Below are positions 31,590 through 40,700 of a stretch of 64,000 bases of DNA, in pieces; position 1 is the stretch's first letter; every line of letters starts with the position of its first letter. Under the pieces are notes generated by a model. It was given only the letters and a program-made list of their open reading frames with translations. It was not told the origin of the DNA and did not search any database. Origin of the DNA: Saprospiraceae bacterium (lineage in GTDB: Bacteria > Bacteroidota > Bacteroidia > Chitinophagales > Saprospiraceae); the NCBI GenBank assembly GCA_016710265.1, contig JADJJL010000003.1, positions 660,501-724,500 on the forward strand. Direction: 5' to 3'. A program made the position numbers and the translations under genes.

Positions 31590-33545
31590 ATGAAAAGGAT
31601 ACCGCTATTACTCTTGTTTTTTAAATTTTGGACAATTAGTCATTTCGTGATTTCTCAAAACCATCACCATGAATGCAAACCCGAAGAACTTTTGATCCAA
31701 AGGGAATCTGAGCATTATCGCTCCCTAATCAACTTTACACCCAATCCTTTAACTTCAAATTATAATTTGACCTATGCCAGACTTGAATACATAATTGATC
31801 CAGCTATCCTATTTATAAGTGCAAATGCCTGTTTATACTTTACGCCAATTCAATCAAACATCGATTCTTTGGTGTTGGATTTTTCACAAAAACTCAATAT
31901 AGAAAGTGTCCATTTTAGAAACCAGATTGCTTCTTACCGCTGGCTAGATTCATTGAGCCTGTCCATCCAATTATTGGGTGGATTGGATAGCTTTCGTTTG
32001 GACAGCATTCAAATAAAATATTCCGGAAGTCCTGATCAAAGTGGATTTGGCTCTTTTGCAAATGGGGAACACTCGGGCGTACCTGTGTTGTGGACCCTAT
32101 CCGAACCTTATGGTGCTAGAACCTGGTGGCCTTGCAAACAGGATCTTACAGACAAATTGGACTCTATAGACGTACTTATTAAATGTCCAAAAATCTACAG
32201 CGCAGTTTCAAATGGTCTCCTCATAAATAAACAATTGGATGCAGATTCAGCTTCTTTCCATTGGCGACACCGATATCCCATTACTGCTTATTTGGTAGGA
32301 ATCGCAGTCACTAATTATCAGAGTTTTTCAGATTTTGTAGTTTTGGAATCAGGAGATTCTATGGAAATTCAAAATTATGTATATCCCGAAGCACTTCCTG
32401 AAATCAGATCACAAGCCCATGATGTGTTGGAAGTGATGCAATTGTTCAACAGACTTTTTGGAGACTATCCATTTGCCAAAGAACAATACGGCCAAGCACA
32501 GTTTGGCTGGAGTGGGGGAATCGAACATCAGACCATGAGTTTTATGATTTCTTTTCCCTATGAATTGCTTGCGCACGAACTGGCTCACCAATGGTTTGGC
32601 AATAAAGTAACTTGTGGCGGTTGGGAAGACATCTGGCTCAATGAAGGTTTTGCGACTTACTTGAGCGGTTTATGTTATCAATATCTTCGTCCTGAATGGT
32701 GGCAGATATTTTTAAATCAAAGAATGGCAAGAGTCACCAGCGAGCCGGGAGGAACACTCAAAGTCGACAATACCACGGATGTTTCCAGAATTTTTAACAA
32801 TCGTTTGACCTATGCCAAAGGTGCCATGGTGTTGCATCAACTTAGGTGGATTTTAGGTGATGAAGTTTTTTTTCAGGCCATCAGAAATTATCTGGATGAT
32901 CCGAATCTCGCTTATGGTTATGCATCCACAGCTGATTTAAAACGCCATTTCGAAGTTCAGAGCAATAGTGATCTAAGTTATTATTTTGAAGCTTGGTACG
33001 AAAAGCAAGGATATCCATCATATGAATTAGATTGGACGTATTTGGGAGGAATAGGAATCAAATTAAATCTAAACCAAATGACCTCACATCCAAGTAATGA
33101 TTTTTTTAAAATTCCATTGCCAATAGGACTTTACGGTCCTAGCAAAGACACTGTGGTGATTATCGATCAGATTTCAAATGTGTCGGCTGTAACCATTCCA
33201 TTAAGTTGGAAAGTAGATTCAATAGCCATTGATCCGGATTTATGGACCATCACCGCCAATAATAAAATTCAAAACATTTTAATTAATACAAAAAATGAAA
33301 AAAACCTTAAACATTCTTTTCTCTTATCACAAATCGGCAATCAAATTTTATTTGATTCCAAAAAATTATTAGATCAATCAAATCTCCAAATCAAATTATA
33401 CAATCAGTTGGGTCAATTGATTTTTCAAAGCAATGGCATTCCGGCTGATTATAAAATTGATATTTCAACTTTTTCACCGGGAATTTATTTTGTTTATTTG
33501 GGCCAGAATAGTGGGTGGTTGATGGAGAAATTTGTTAAACCATAA
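31590..33545 (+). CDS. M1-family zinc metallopeptidase (aminopeptidase N type) with T9SS tail
   Basis: 651 residues from ATG at 31590. Signal peptide: MKRIPLLLLFFKFWTISHFVIS. The N-terminal beta domain leads into the catalytic domain. Substrate-binding motif GxMEN appears as 'SGGIEHQ', an acceptable M1 variant. Zinc motif HELAHQWFG is at about residues 328-336, with the third ligand Glu in 'WLNEGFATYL' and the conserved Tyr region 'YAKGAMVLHQLRWILGD'. The C-terminus carries a Por sorting domain ('IKLYNQLGQLIFQS', 'STFSPGIYFVYLG'). It is likely a secreted or surface aminopeptidase. Confidence 0.92.
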   Translation: MKRIPLLLLFFKFWTISHFVISQNHHHECKPEELLIQRESEHYRSLINFTPNPLTSNYNLTYARLEYIIDPAILFISANACLYFTPIQSNIDSLVLDFSQKLNIESVHFRNQIASYRWLDSLSLSIQLLGGLDSFRLDSIQIKYSGSPDQSGFGSFANGEHSGVPVLWTLSEPYGARTWWPCKQDLTDKLDSIDVLIKCPKIYSAVSNGLLINKQLDADSASFHWRHRYPITAYLVGIAVTNYQSFSDFVVLESGDSMEIQNYVYPEALPEIRSQAHDVLEVMQLFNRLFGDYPFAKEQYGQAQFGWSGGIEHQTMSFMISFPYELLAHELAHQWFGNKVTCGGWEDIWLNEGFATYLSGLCYQYLRPEWWQIFLNQRMARVTSEPGGTLKVDNTTDVSRIFNNRLTYAKGAMVLHQLRWILGDEVFFQAIRNYLDDPNLAYGYASTADLKRHFEVQSNSDLSYYFEAWYEKQGYPSYELDWTYLGGIGIKLNLNQMTSHPSNDFFKIPLPIGLYGPSKDTVVIIDQISNVSAVTIPLSWKVDSIAIDPDLWTITANNKIQNILINTKNEKNLKHSFLLSQIGNQILFDSKKLLDQSNLQIKLYNQLGQLIFQSNGIPADYKIDISTFSPGIYFVYLGQNSGWLMEKFVKP

Positions 33546-33556
33546 ATTATTTTCCA

Positions 33557-34081
33557 ATGAAACTGAAGAATAATATTTTTAAACTGATTAAATTTTATTT
33601 GGTTTATTATTTTTCAATCCTGATTGTTTTTTTGGCAACCAGTTTGATTTTAGAATTTCCTGAAAGATCTATTCTGTGGTTGATCATATATCCTATTTTT
33701 TTGATGCTTTTCTTGTCAATCGTTCAGTACGTCTCAATGCGAAGATACCAATTTTCATTCACAGAATATTTGATCAAAGGACAAATTTCAAGAGCCTTGG
33801 ATCTGCAAGATAATTCCAATTCACTCAATGTTCCGGAACTTATCCAGCAAATTGAAAAACTAACCCATTCAAAGGTTGATAAACAAATGGAAGATCAGTT
33901 AATATTTAAGAATAGAGGGAATTTTTTCGAACCAGCCATGCTATATATCATTGAAAGATCTAGTGGCCAGTCTTTGATTACGATCAGCTCAAAACCTAGA
34001 TGGACTATTTTTGATTTCGGAACTTCTGCTAAAGCAGTGGAAAATATATATCAACTTTTATTAGACAAATTGAAACATTAA
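33557..34081 (+). CDS. Two-pass membrane protein of unknown function (paralogue 1)
   Basis: 174 residues. Two N-terminal transmembrane helices ('LIKFYLVYYFSILIVFLATSLIL' and 'WLIIYPIFLMLFLSIVQYV') are followed by a cytoplasmic domain with 'MRRYQFSFTEYLIKGQISRALDL' and a mixed alpha/beta end. It begins 12 bases after the peptidase stop and is probably co-transcribed. A related two-pass protein follows, sharing the pattern F-x-E-[YW]-x2-KG-x2-S. No known family was recognised. Confidence 0.55.
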   Translation: MKLKNNIFKLIKFYLVYYFSILIVFLATSLILEFPERSILWLIIYPIFLMLFLSIVQYVSMRRYQFSFTEYLIKGQISRALDLQDNSNSLNVPELIQQIEKLTHSKVDKQMEDQLIFKNRGNFFEPAMLYIIERSSGQSLITISSKPRWTIFDFGTSAKAVENIYQLLLDKLKH

Positions 34082-34106
34082 ATGTAAAACAAATAAATTT
34101 AAAGTG

Positions 34107-34484
34107 ATGAAAGAAAAATTGTTTATTCCAATTCATTCCCTTTATTTGGCCCATTTGCTCATAGTATTATCCATTTGGTGGTTCAGTCTGATGATTGCAA
34201 ATAGGCTAACAACTGATAAGACCTTGCTCTGGTTAAATGATGTCATGTTTATAATTGCAATAATTGTAATTTATGGCTTGCAGATACATGTTCTGTCAAA
34301 GCATCATTATCCATTTTTAGAATGGTTTACCAAAGGATTGGTTTCAAAAAAAATCAACAAACCTAACGGGGCATACCAATTTCTTCCACCTGATCAAATT
34401 AACCTATTGGTCAGTGCACTAAAACCTGTTCAGATTACCAAGGGAGCTGATTGGATCGAAATAAAAATTAAAGGAAAATTTTAG
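34107..34484 (+). CDS. Two-pass membrane protein of unknown function (paralogue 2)
   Basis: 125 residues from ATG at 34107; a GTG one codon earlier is possible. Two transmembrane segments ('LAHLLIVLSIWWFSLMIA', 'VMFIIAIIVIYGLQIHVL') precede 'KHHYPFLEWFTKGLVSKKIN', which aligns with the post-membrane motif of the upstream gene. It ends in a short basic strand region (DWIEIKIKGKF). Small paired membrane proteins of this kind have no assigned function. Confidence 0.55.
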   Translation: MKEKLFIPIHSLYLAHLLIVLSIWWFSLMIANRLTTDKTLLWLNDVMFIIAIIVIYGLQIHVLSKHHYPFLEWFTKGLVSKKINKPNGAYQFLPPDQINLLVSALKPVQITKGADWIEIKIKGKF

Positions 34485-34674
34485 GAATCCCCAAAATATC
34501 TTTCCATCGAAAACAATTCAAACGAACTCTACTACACCATTTCAGTCAGCACTAAACCCGATATTTTTCATTTTAATTCTTGCTTCAGTTTATTGAATAA
34601 AGCGGAAAGAATTTTAATAAATAAAATTGTCAATTAGAAAAGATAAGTTCTAAAAATATCACCAAAACTTAAGG

Positions 34675-34692
34675 AGCCTTTCTAAACCAGCG
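34675..34692 (+). repeat. Solo copy of the family B start motif
   Basis: AGCCTTTCTAAACCAGCG, followed by unrelated sequence, 37 bases before a full family A copy. It is identical to the solo copy at 17936. Sequence between 34485 and 34674 is AT-rich without visible features. Confidence 0.7.
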
Positions 34693-34728
34693 AACTAACA
34701 ATAAATGTGTATCCGCACACTCTTTTAA

Positions 34729-34906
34729 ATATTTAGGATTGTCACAAAAAACCAGCGAAAGGTTTGTAGAGCGGGAAAACCAGTCCCCAAGTACCCTTGG
34801 GGACGCCCGCTCGGAGAACCTGGTCACGCCAACGGCGTGATCGCCTTTTTTTGTGACGAGTTTTCTTTGCTTACTTTCTTTTGCGGCCAAAAGAAAGTAA
34901 GAATAA
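34729..34906 (+). repeat. Structured repeat family A, copy 2 (178 bp)
   Basis: Same length as copy 1 with six substitutions: one before the closing stem, two in internal loops, and one in each of the three hairpin loops (TACC for TACT, AAC for ATC, CGGC for CGGT). All main base-paired positions are unchanged. A minus-strand open frame through it is not accepted as a gene. The remaining stretch to 35010 contains nothing recognisable. Confidence 0.88.
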
Positions 34907-35010
34907 AATATGGAGAAACCATTCATGTCCAGATTCCGAGCTCCTTTGCTTTTTGAGGCTGTTGCTCAAAACTGTTTCACAGGTCAATCATAATTAAAAG
35001 TAAATATGAA

Positions 35011-36189
35011 TTATATTCCCATCACCACCTCACAAATCCTATCCACCTCCCTTAAATCCAAACCACTATAAATCGGCAATCTAAGTAAACGCCCTTCTAT
35101 AGACACTGCATTGGGACAGAAATCATTGTTATGAGAGGCAATATAAGGGCTCTGATGAAGACATAAATAATGACCTGCCGATTGTATATCATTTTTAGCC
35201 AAAGCTTTCTGGAGCTCTTGCTTTCTGATTATTGAATCACATAAAATATAGAAAATAGAAGTGTTGTGATTTCCAAATGAATTTTGCTTTGGCAGAGTGG
35301 CATATTTCAAATGGTGTTGCAAATTAAAGATGTACCGATCCCAAACTTTTTGTCTCATGCTGAAAATACGATCTGATTCTTCAAGTTGGGATAATAAAAC
35401 TGCTGCTTGCAATTCAGTCGCATTGTAAGAGGAACCAAGTGACTTCCATTGGTAATCTATACTCTTTCCCGCAAGAAAGTCTTGACGGTTGGTTCCTTTG
35501 TCATACATCCAAACAGCTTTCTCAATGAATTCTTCATTTTGAATAGCCAGTATTCCACCTTCACCACAACCGATGGGTTTGGTATCGTGAAATGAAAAAC
35601 AGGATAAATCACCCAAAGATCCTAAAGGCTTATTTTTGTAGTTTGCATGGATAGAATGAGCTGCATCTTCTATGACTGTAATTTTTTTCTCCTTAGCAAA
35701 ATCAAGAATGGGGTCCATGTCAACGGCCATTCCTCCATAGTGCACAACTACAATCGCCCTGGTTTTGGAATTCACCAAAGGGAGAATGGTCTCCAATTGA
35801 ATATTTGGATGATCAGGCAAAGAGTCTGCAAATCTCAGTTTTGCACCACGCAAAGCAAAGGCATTTGCAGTAGATACAAAAGTATAACTTGGCACTATAA
35901 CTTCATCTCCTTCATTGATATCCAACAACAAAGCGGAAATTTCCAAAGCTCCCGTACAGGAATGCGTCAAAAGGGCTTTAGGGCTGGTTAATATTTCCTC
36001 AAACCAATGTTCGCATCTTTTAAGAAAAGTTCCACCACCTGACAAAATTCCATCTTCAAGAACTTGCAAGAGGTATTTTTTTTCATTTTGGCTAGGATGC
36101 CGTTGGTGCAATGGTATGATGGCAAAAGTATTTAAGCTGCAAGTTATATCAATTATTTGTTTTGTAATATAAACAGCTGTATTCAGCAA
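35011..36189 (-). CDS. DegT/DnrJ/EryC1/StrS-family nucleotide-sugar aminotransferase (WecE-like); start uncertain
   Basis: The PLP aminotransferase signature is clear: 'LTHSCTGALEISALLLDINEGDEVIVPSYTFVSTANAFALRGAKLRFAD', 'VIEDAAHSIHANYKNKPLGSLGDLSCFSFHDTKPIGCGEGGIL' with the catalytic Lys, and 'YNATELQAAVLLSQLE'. The subgroup resembles dTDP-4-amino-4,6-dideoxygalactose transaminase. The reading frame opens at TTG 36189, but a consensus promoter (36123-36152) lies inside it. Homologues normally begin at 'M-IPLHQ', which here reads ATC-ATA-CCA at 36120. Possible starts are therefore ATC 36120 or TTG 36111, with little or no leader. It is divergent from a flippase gene, so it probably serves polysaccharide synthesis. 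Confidence 0.85.
   Translation of the reverse strand: MLNTAVYITKQIIDITCSLNTFAIIPLHQRHPSQNEKKYLLQVLEDGILSGGGTFLKRCEHWFEEILTSPKALLTHSCTGALEISALLLDINEGDEVIVPSYTFVSTANAFALRGAKLRFADSLPDHPNIQLETILPLVNSKTRAIVVVHYGGMAVDMDPILDFAKEKKITVIEDAAHSIHANYKNKPLGSLGDLSCFSFHDTKPIGCGEGGILAIQNEEFIEKAVWMYDKGTNRQDFLAGKSIDYQWKSLGSSYNATELQAAVLLSQLEESDRIFSMRQKVWDRYIFNLQHHLKYATLPKQNSFGNHNTSIFYILCDSIIRKQELQKALAKNDIQSAGHYLCLHQSPYIASHNNDFCPNAVSIEGRLLRLPIYSGLDLREVDRICEVVMGI
36123..36152 (-). promoter_or_regulatory. Consensus promoter overlapping the aminotransferase 5' end
   Basis: On the minus strand TTG (36152-36150), 19 bases, TACTTTTG (36130-36123). Both elements are perfect. The expected transcript start near 36117 coincides with the expected protein start, implying a leaderless or nearly leaderless mRNA. 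Confidence 0.6.
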
Positions 36190-36262
36190 TTAAAATTGGT
36201 ATATAAATCAAATGCCGTTCCTAATATCCTTCAAGTATTAAATATTTCATTTCTTTGTCTCT

Positions 36263-37753
36263 ATGTCACAAAACTGGGTGGTCAAAGAAAGTTTGATATA
36301 TAGTATTTTGTATTATATAGGTGTAAGCATAGGATTAGTTTCTACTCTTTTTGTGTACCCTAGAGACTTGGAATTGTATGGATTATATGGTTTTTTGACG
36401 AATACAGCCTCACTTTTTACACCATTTATTACCCTGGGTTTTGGCGCAGTTTTAATCAGGTATTTCCCTTACCACAGCCATCAGGGAAAAGGCGGATCGG
36501 CTGTTTTTACTTTGGTCATTTTTGGATATTTATTAGGTGCTTTATTGTTTAGTTTAATTTTTTTCTTCCTTCAAGATAAATTGATTTTTCTTTGGCCAAA
36601 CACGGATCCGCAGATTATGAATTTTATTTTTTGGGTCTGGCCTTTGACGCTTTTATATGTATTGTACGACTTAATACAAACTTGTTCGGTAAACCACCAG
36701 CGAATTGCTTTCCCGGCGATGTTGGTCAATTTTTTTAAAATTATTTTACCAATTCTGTTTCTATTGGTCATCTATAAAGAACTAGATCGACGGGTTTTTA
36801 TTTTTTGTGTGATTACTTATTATGGTTTGATTTCTGTGCTGTTGTTTAGGTACATCCGAAACTTAAATCCGGATTTGTTTCGATTTAATTTTTCCTTATT
36901 TTCTTCATTACATTTGAAGAGCATTCTAAACTTTGCTGCCTTCAATATCATCAGTGGTGTTGCAGCAGTGATGGCTTTAAGAATTGATGCATTGATGGTG
37001 GCAAGTATGATGGGAGCAAAATCTGCAGGGGTCTTTGTTTTGGCTTTGTTCATGTCCAATGCAGTTTTCATTCCTGCCCAATCTTTGGTAGATCTCTTAA
37101 ACCCATCTGTATCAACTGCAGCCAAATCCAATGATTTGACTTCCCTCAAAAACTTGTATTCAAAATCAGTTATTCACATGCTGATTCCAACCACCGCACT
37201 TAGTTTGGTTCTTTGGTTTTCTTTTGATGATTTGGCGCAAATAATGCCGAATTCTGTTGAAATAGTAAAGATCAAAATCGTGTTGGCATTTTTATTGGTA
37301 GCAAGAATGGTTGATGCAGCCACCGGGGTCAATCATCACGTCATCAATTATTCAAAATTTTATCGAATTGAAACAGGCTTGTTATTGTTTTTGGCAGTCA
37401 GCAATATTTCATTCAACTATTTATTAATTCCAATTTATGGAATAGAGGGAGCAGCTGTCGGAACTTTAATATCAGTCTCTGCTTACAATTTAATTAAATC
37501 TTTTATGGTTTGGTGGTTGATGGGATTAAATCCATTTGGTATTCAATTTATTAAATTACTGACTTTTATAAGCTTAGTAGGTATCATTTTATATTTGTTC
37601 CCCAATACAGCTAATTCCTGGGTAAATATGGCCATCAATGTTTTGATCATTTGCGTTTTATATCTTTGGATGATCTTTAAAACCAACATCGCAGAGGACT
37701 TAAGGAATTATTTTCTAAAGTTTTTAAAGAAGTATAAACTTTTTAAAATTTAA
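36263..37753 (+). CDS. Wzx-type polysaccharide flippase (oligosaccharide flippase family)
   Basis: 496 residues with about 12-14 transmembrane segments along the whole length, for example 'SILYYIGVSIGLVSTLFVYP', 'GYLLGALLFSLIFFFLQ', 'FWVWPLTLLYVLYDLIQ' and 'IDALMVASMMGAKSAGVFVLALFMSNAVFIP'. 'SLVDLLNPSVSTA' and 'VARMVDAATGVNHHVINYS' match the MOP-superfamily RfbX/Wzx fold. Such proteins move lipid-linked oligosaccharides across the inner membrane. It is divergent from the sugar aminotransferase, consistent with a small surface-polysaccharide locus, and followed by a terminator. Confidence 0.88.
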   Translation: MSQNWVVKESLIYSILYYIGVSIGLVSTLFVYPRDLELYGLYGFLTNTASLFTPFITLGFGAVLIRYFPYHSHQGKGGSAVFTLVIFGYLLGALLFSLIFFFLQDKLIFLWPNTDPQIMNFIFWVWPLTLLYVLYDLIQTCSVNHQRIAFPAMLVNFFKIILPILFLLVIYKELDRRVFIFCVITYYGLISVLLFRYIRNLNPDLFRFNFSLFSSLHLKSILNFAAFNIISGVAAVMALRIDALMVASMMGAKSAGVFVLALFMSNAVFIPAQSLVDLLNPSVSTAAKSNDLTSLKNLYSKSVIHMLIPTTALSLVLWFSFDDLAQIMPNSVEIVKIKIVLAFLLVARMVDAATGVNHHVINYSKFYRIETGLLLFLAVSNISFNYLLIPIYGIEGAAVGTLISVSAYNLIKSFMVWWLMGLNPFGIQFIKLLTFISLVGIILYLFPNTANSWVNMAINVLIICVLYLWMIFKTNIAEDLRNYFLKFLKKYKLFKI

Positions 37754-37762
37754 CATATCAAA

Positions 37763-37794
37763 ACTTGGCTTATAGCAAGCTGGGTCTTTTTTTT
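37763..37794 (+). terminator. Rho-independent terminator after the flippase gene
   Basis: Stem ACTTGGCTT (37763-37771) with AAGCTGGGT (37777-37785), nine pairs including three G-U, loop atagc, then C and a run of eight T. Confidence 0.7.
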
Positions 37795-37996
37795 CGATAT
37801 TTCCCATTAAATTTTATTCAAAATCACAAACATTCGTTTATTTTTACAGCAATTTTTATAACAAATTAAAAACCATGAAAACATTAAATTTCGCACTTAT
37901 TTTGTTTTTTCTATTTGGATGGGTGCTCCAATCCCAAGCTCAAAGCGAGCCTTTTAAAGGAAGAATTTCAAAGTCCAAACACAATCTTTTCTTAAT

Positions 37997-39175
37997 TTGA
38001 AGGAGAAATCCGGATCTCTGGATTTCCAGGACAGAATGGAATTGGCTAATAAATATTATCCTAATTCGCCAAATCCAAGTGCTCAAGTTCCAAAAAAACT
38101 TTTAGATTCTGTTCATTATTCTAACCCGGATGAAACGATGACAGATTATATACTTTTAGAGCGGTATTTTTACTATTATGATAAATTTGGTATCAACCAC
38201 ACGGAGATTAGATTAAGTTTGGATGAAGTAAACAAAACCTGGGAAAAGTCTGATAGTATAGCCCATGAAAGGAAAGGTAATGGAGATATAGTTACTAGCA
38301 CATATTTTAAATGGAATAGTGGACTGAATAGATTTGAAGGATATTTCCGGTATACCAATACTTATGATGCCAATAATAATTTAATTTTATACCAGGATTA
38401 TGAATGGGTCGATCAAAAATGGTTAGATGATACAAAAATCGAATCATTTTATGACCCCCAAAATAATAACATTCGTAACATTGCTTCAAGTTGGAATGAA
38501 TCATTAAATATTTGGGAATATGACTCTAAAGAGGAATTCATTTACAATCTGGATAATGAGATTTCTGAATTTCATAGGTTTGTTTGGGACGATGTCACTT
38601 CAGAATTTGTATTGAGAAGTAAATATTACTATGAATATGATCAAATGGAATTTCTTGTAGAAAGAATTGAGTACAGATTAAATAGAAACACCAAAGAATT
38701 TGAACTATATGGGAAAATCTTGTTCCAGAACAATAGTCATGGGCAAGTATTGATCCAAACCTATCAAAGTTATGATAAATCATTAGGTGAGTTTACTAAT
38801 TTTTTAAGATATAGGGACTCCTACGATCAAGATCAGGATCTTGAATATTCCTATTTAGATTTTTGGTCATCTGAAATGTTTAAAAATGCTAATCGATATA
38901 AATACCACTATTCCATTCATGATTTGACATCGGATGCTGCAGATGTAACTTACCAAAAGCACTTAAGCATTTCACCTGTACCAGCTTATGATCGAATTAT
39001 GATAAATACCACCAACGATCACCAGTTGAATGCATTTGTAAAAGATATAAATGGAAATCAGGTTTTTATTGCAAAAATTGAAAATGGAATTTATTCAGTC
39101 CAAGACCTTGTCCCTGGAGTTTACTTCATTAGAACAGAAGATTCTCGTTGGACCAGATTTATTAAAATTGAGTAA
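37997..39175 (+). CDS. T9SS type A secreted protein of unknown function; N-terminus frameshifted
   Basis: 392 residues as an open frame from TTG 37997. The body has repeats of YD/W motifs ('FYDPQNNNIRNIASSWNESLNIWEYDSKEEF', 'YYEYDQMEFLVERIEYRLN') resembling Bacteroidota secreted proteins that lack a named family. The C-terminal 75 residues are a Por sorting domain ('SISPVPAYDRIMI', 'DINGNQVFIAKIENGIYSVQDLVPGVYFIR'). The signal peptide lies upstream in another frame: ATG 37875 encodes MKTLNFALILFFLFGWVLQSQAQ and then stops at 37998. One missing base between about 37950 and 37980 accounts for it (adding an A at 37956 or 37970 restores one frame). The true gene is probably 37875-39175. Confidence 0.72.
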   Translation: MKEKSGSLDFQDRMELANKYYPNSPNPSAQVPKKLLDSVHYSNPDETMTDYILLERYFYYYDKFGINHTEIRLSLDEVNKTWEKSDSIAHERKGNGDIVTSTYFKWNSGLNRFEGYFRYTNTYDANNNLILYQDYEWVDQKWLDDTKIESFYDPQNNNIRNIASSWNESLNIWEYDSKEEFIYNLDNEISEFHRFVWDDVTSEFVLRSKYYYEYDQMEFLVERIEYRLNRNTKEFELYGKILFQNNSHGQVLIQTYQSYDKSLGEFTNFLRYRDSYDQDQDLEYSYLDFWSSEMFKNANRYKYHYSIHDLTSDAADVTYQKHLSISPVPAYDRIMINTTNDHQLNAFVKDINGNQVFIAKIENGIYSVQDLVPGVYFIRTEDSRWTRFIKIE

Positions 39176-39275
39176 AATGACCGTAGCCTAAACTATATCA
39201 TCTGTGTTTATTTTCAGTTAATTGTGCATTGCTTTAGTAGTTTATTCTTATTATTGCATTCACAATAAGCACCAT

Positions 39276-40700
39276 ATGTCTAGGTTTATTCTATTCACTC
39301 TCATATCATTTTCCTCATTTCTGATCCATGCTCAGGAAGTTTGGAGCCTTCAAAAATGCATTGCCACCGCCCAAAGGGAAAATTTAAATTTACGACTTTC
39401 CAAGCTAAATGTGAATGCAGCTCAATTGGATCTCACGGAGAATAAATGGCGTCGTTCTCCCGATTTGAATGCCAGCGTGAATTCAGGGATAAGCGTAGGA
39501 CGAAATATAGATCCGACCACCAACTTATTGATCAACCAGGACATTCTTTTTGGGAGTGGAAGCTTAAGTAGCACTGTCGCATTGTTTCAGGGTTTTGCCA
39601 TCAACAACAGCATTAAACAATCCAAAATAAATTTATTGGCTGGAACTGAAGATTTAAAACAGGCAGAGAATGATTTAGCCTTGTTGGTAGCCAACCAATA
39701 TCTGACAGTATTGCTTTCTGAAGAAAGAAAGCAAATTGCAGAGGAAAATTTAAAAATTAGGGAAAAGACCCTTCAACAAATTAATACCCTATTCCAATCT
39801 GGCGCTAGACCTGAAGCAGATGTTTTTGAAGCAAAGTCTCAGATTGCCATGGTCCGTCAAACTTTAGTTCAAGCTGAAAATGCCCTGACACTTTCTTTTT
39901 TAAGTTTAAAACAAAGTTTGCGATTACCTTCCGATGCTCCGATGGTTCTAGAAAAATTATCTGAAAGCCAAGCGATTTTATTGAGTTTAGAAAATTATGT
40001 GGTAGAAGATATGCACACGACTTCTACCCAAAATTTACCCATCATTAAAGCCGCAAAACACAGATTAGATGCTGCCAAAGTAGGAGAGAAGATAGCCCGC
40101 TCTGTTTTTTATCCATCTGTTTTTGGAAGCGTAAACATCGGCTCTAGATATTCCGATGCAGCAGTCATTCCCAAAACATTTGATTTTGAAACGATCACCA
40201 TACCTGGGATCAGTATTGATGGTAAATCGGTCGTATTTCAACAATTAAATCCCCGCATCACCAGCACCGAAGTGATTCCTTTTAATACCCAATTTGATCA
40301 GTTTCTTGGCTATAGTTTTGGATTGGGAATCAATATTCCAATTTTTAATCAAATGCGAAATTGGACCAACGTCAAACGCAGTAAACTGCAGACAAAGAGG
40401 ACTGGAATTCAACTCGAAATCCAAACCGAAAAATTAAGACAAGACATCACTCAAGCTTACACTCAAGCATTGGCATCCTCCAAAGATTTCGAGGCAGCAA
40501 CAATTTCTAGCGAACTTGCTATCAGGTCTTATGAAATGACACAAAAAAGATTTGAGTTGGGTGCAGCAAGTCTTTTTGAGTTGGGTCAGGCACAGAGCAA
40601 TCGTCAAATCACCCAAAACAATTTAATCATTGCCAGATATGATCTGGCTTTTAGAATGCAGATCTTAGAATTTTATTCAGGAAGAACTTTAAAATTTTAA
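39276..40700 (+). CDS. TolC-family outer membrane efflux protein
   Basis: 474 residues from ATG at 39276; upstream in-frame codons start at TTG and spoil the signal peptide. Signal peptide: MSRFILFTLISFSSFLIHAQ. The two OEP halves are present. The first is 'LQKCIATAQRENLNLRLSKLNVNAAQLDLTENKWRRSPDLNASVNSGISVGR', 'NQYLTVLLSEERKQIAEENLKIREKTLQQINTLFQSGARPEADVFEAKSQIAM'. The second is 'YEMTQKRFELGAASLFELGQAQSNRQITQNNLIIARYDLAFRMQILEFY'. It forms an outer membrane exit duct. No adaptor or pump is adjacent; a HlyD-type adaptor lies about 6 kb away on the other strand. It converges with the VOC gene, the two stops overlapping by four bases. Confidence 0.92.
   Translation: MSRFILFTLISFSSFLIHAQEVWSLQKCIATAQRENLNLRLSKLNVNAAQLDLTENKWRRSPDLNASVNSGISVGRNIDPTTNLLINQDILFGSGSLSSTVALFQGFAINNSIKQSKINLLAGTEDLKQAENDLALLVANQYLTVLLSEERKQIAEENLKIREKTLQQINTLFQSGARPEADVFEAKSQIAMVRQTLVQAENALTLSFLSLKQSLRLPSDAPMVLEKLSESQAILLSLENYVVEDMHTTSTQNLPIIKAAKHRLDAAKVGEKIARSVFYPSVFGSVNIGSRYSDAAVIPKTFDFETITIPGISIDGKSVVFQQLNPRITSTEVIPFNTQFDQFLGYSFGLGINIPIFNQMRNWTNVKRSKLQTKRTGIQLEIQTEKLRQDITQAYTQALASSKDFEAATISSELAIRSYEMTQKRFELGAASLFELGQAQSNRQITQNNLIIARYDLAFRMQILEFYSGRTLKF

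Noticed and set aside
34669..34926. Minus-strand open frame of 85 codons across the second family A copy
   Set aside because: Same reason as the first copy: shared core, unrelated termini, and variation that follows RNA/DNA structure rather than codon positions.
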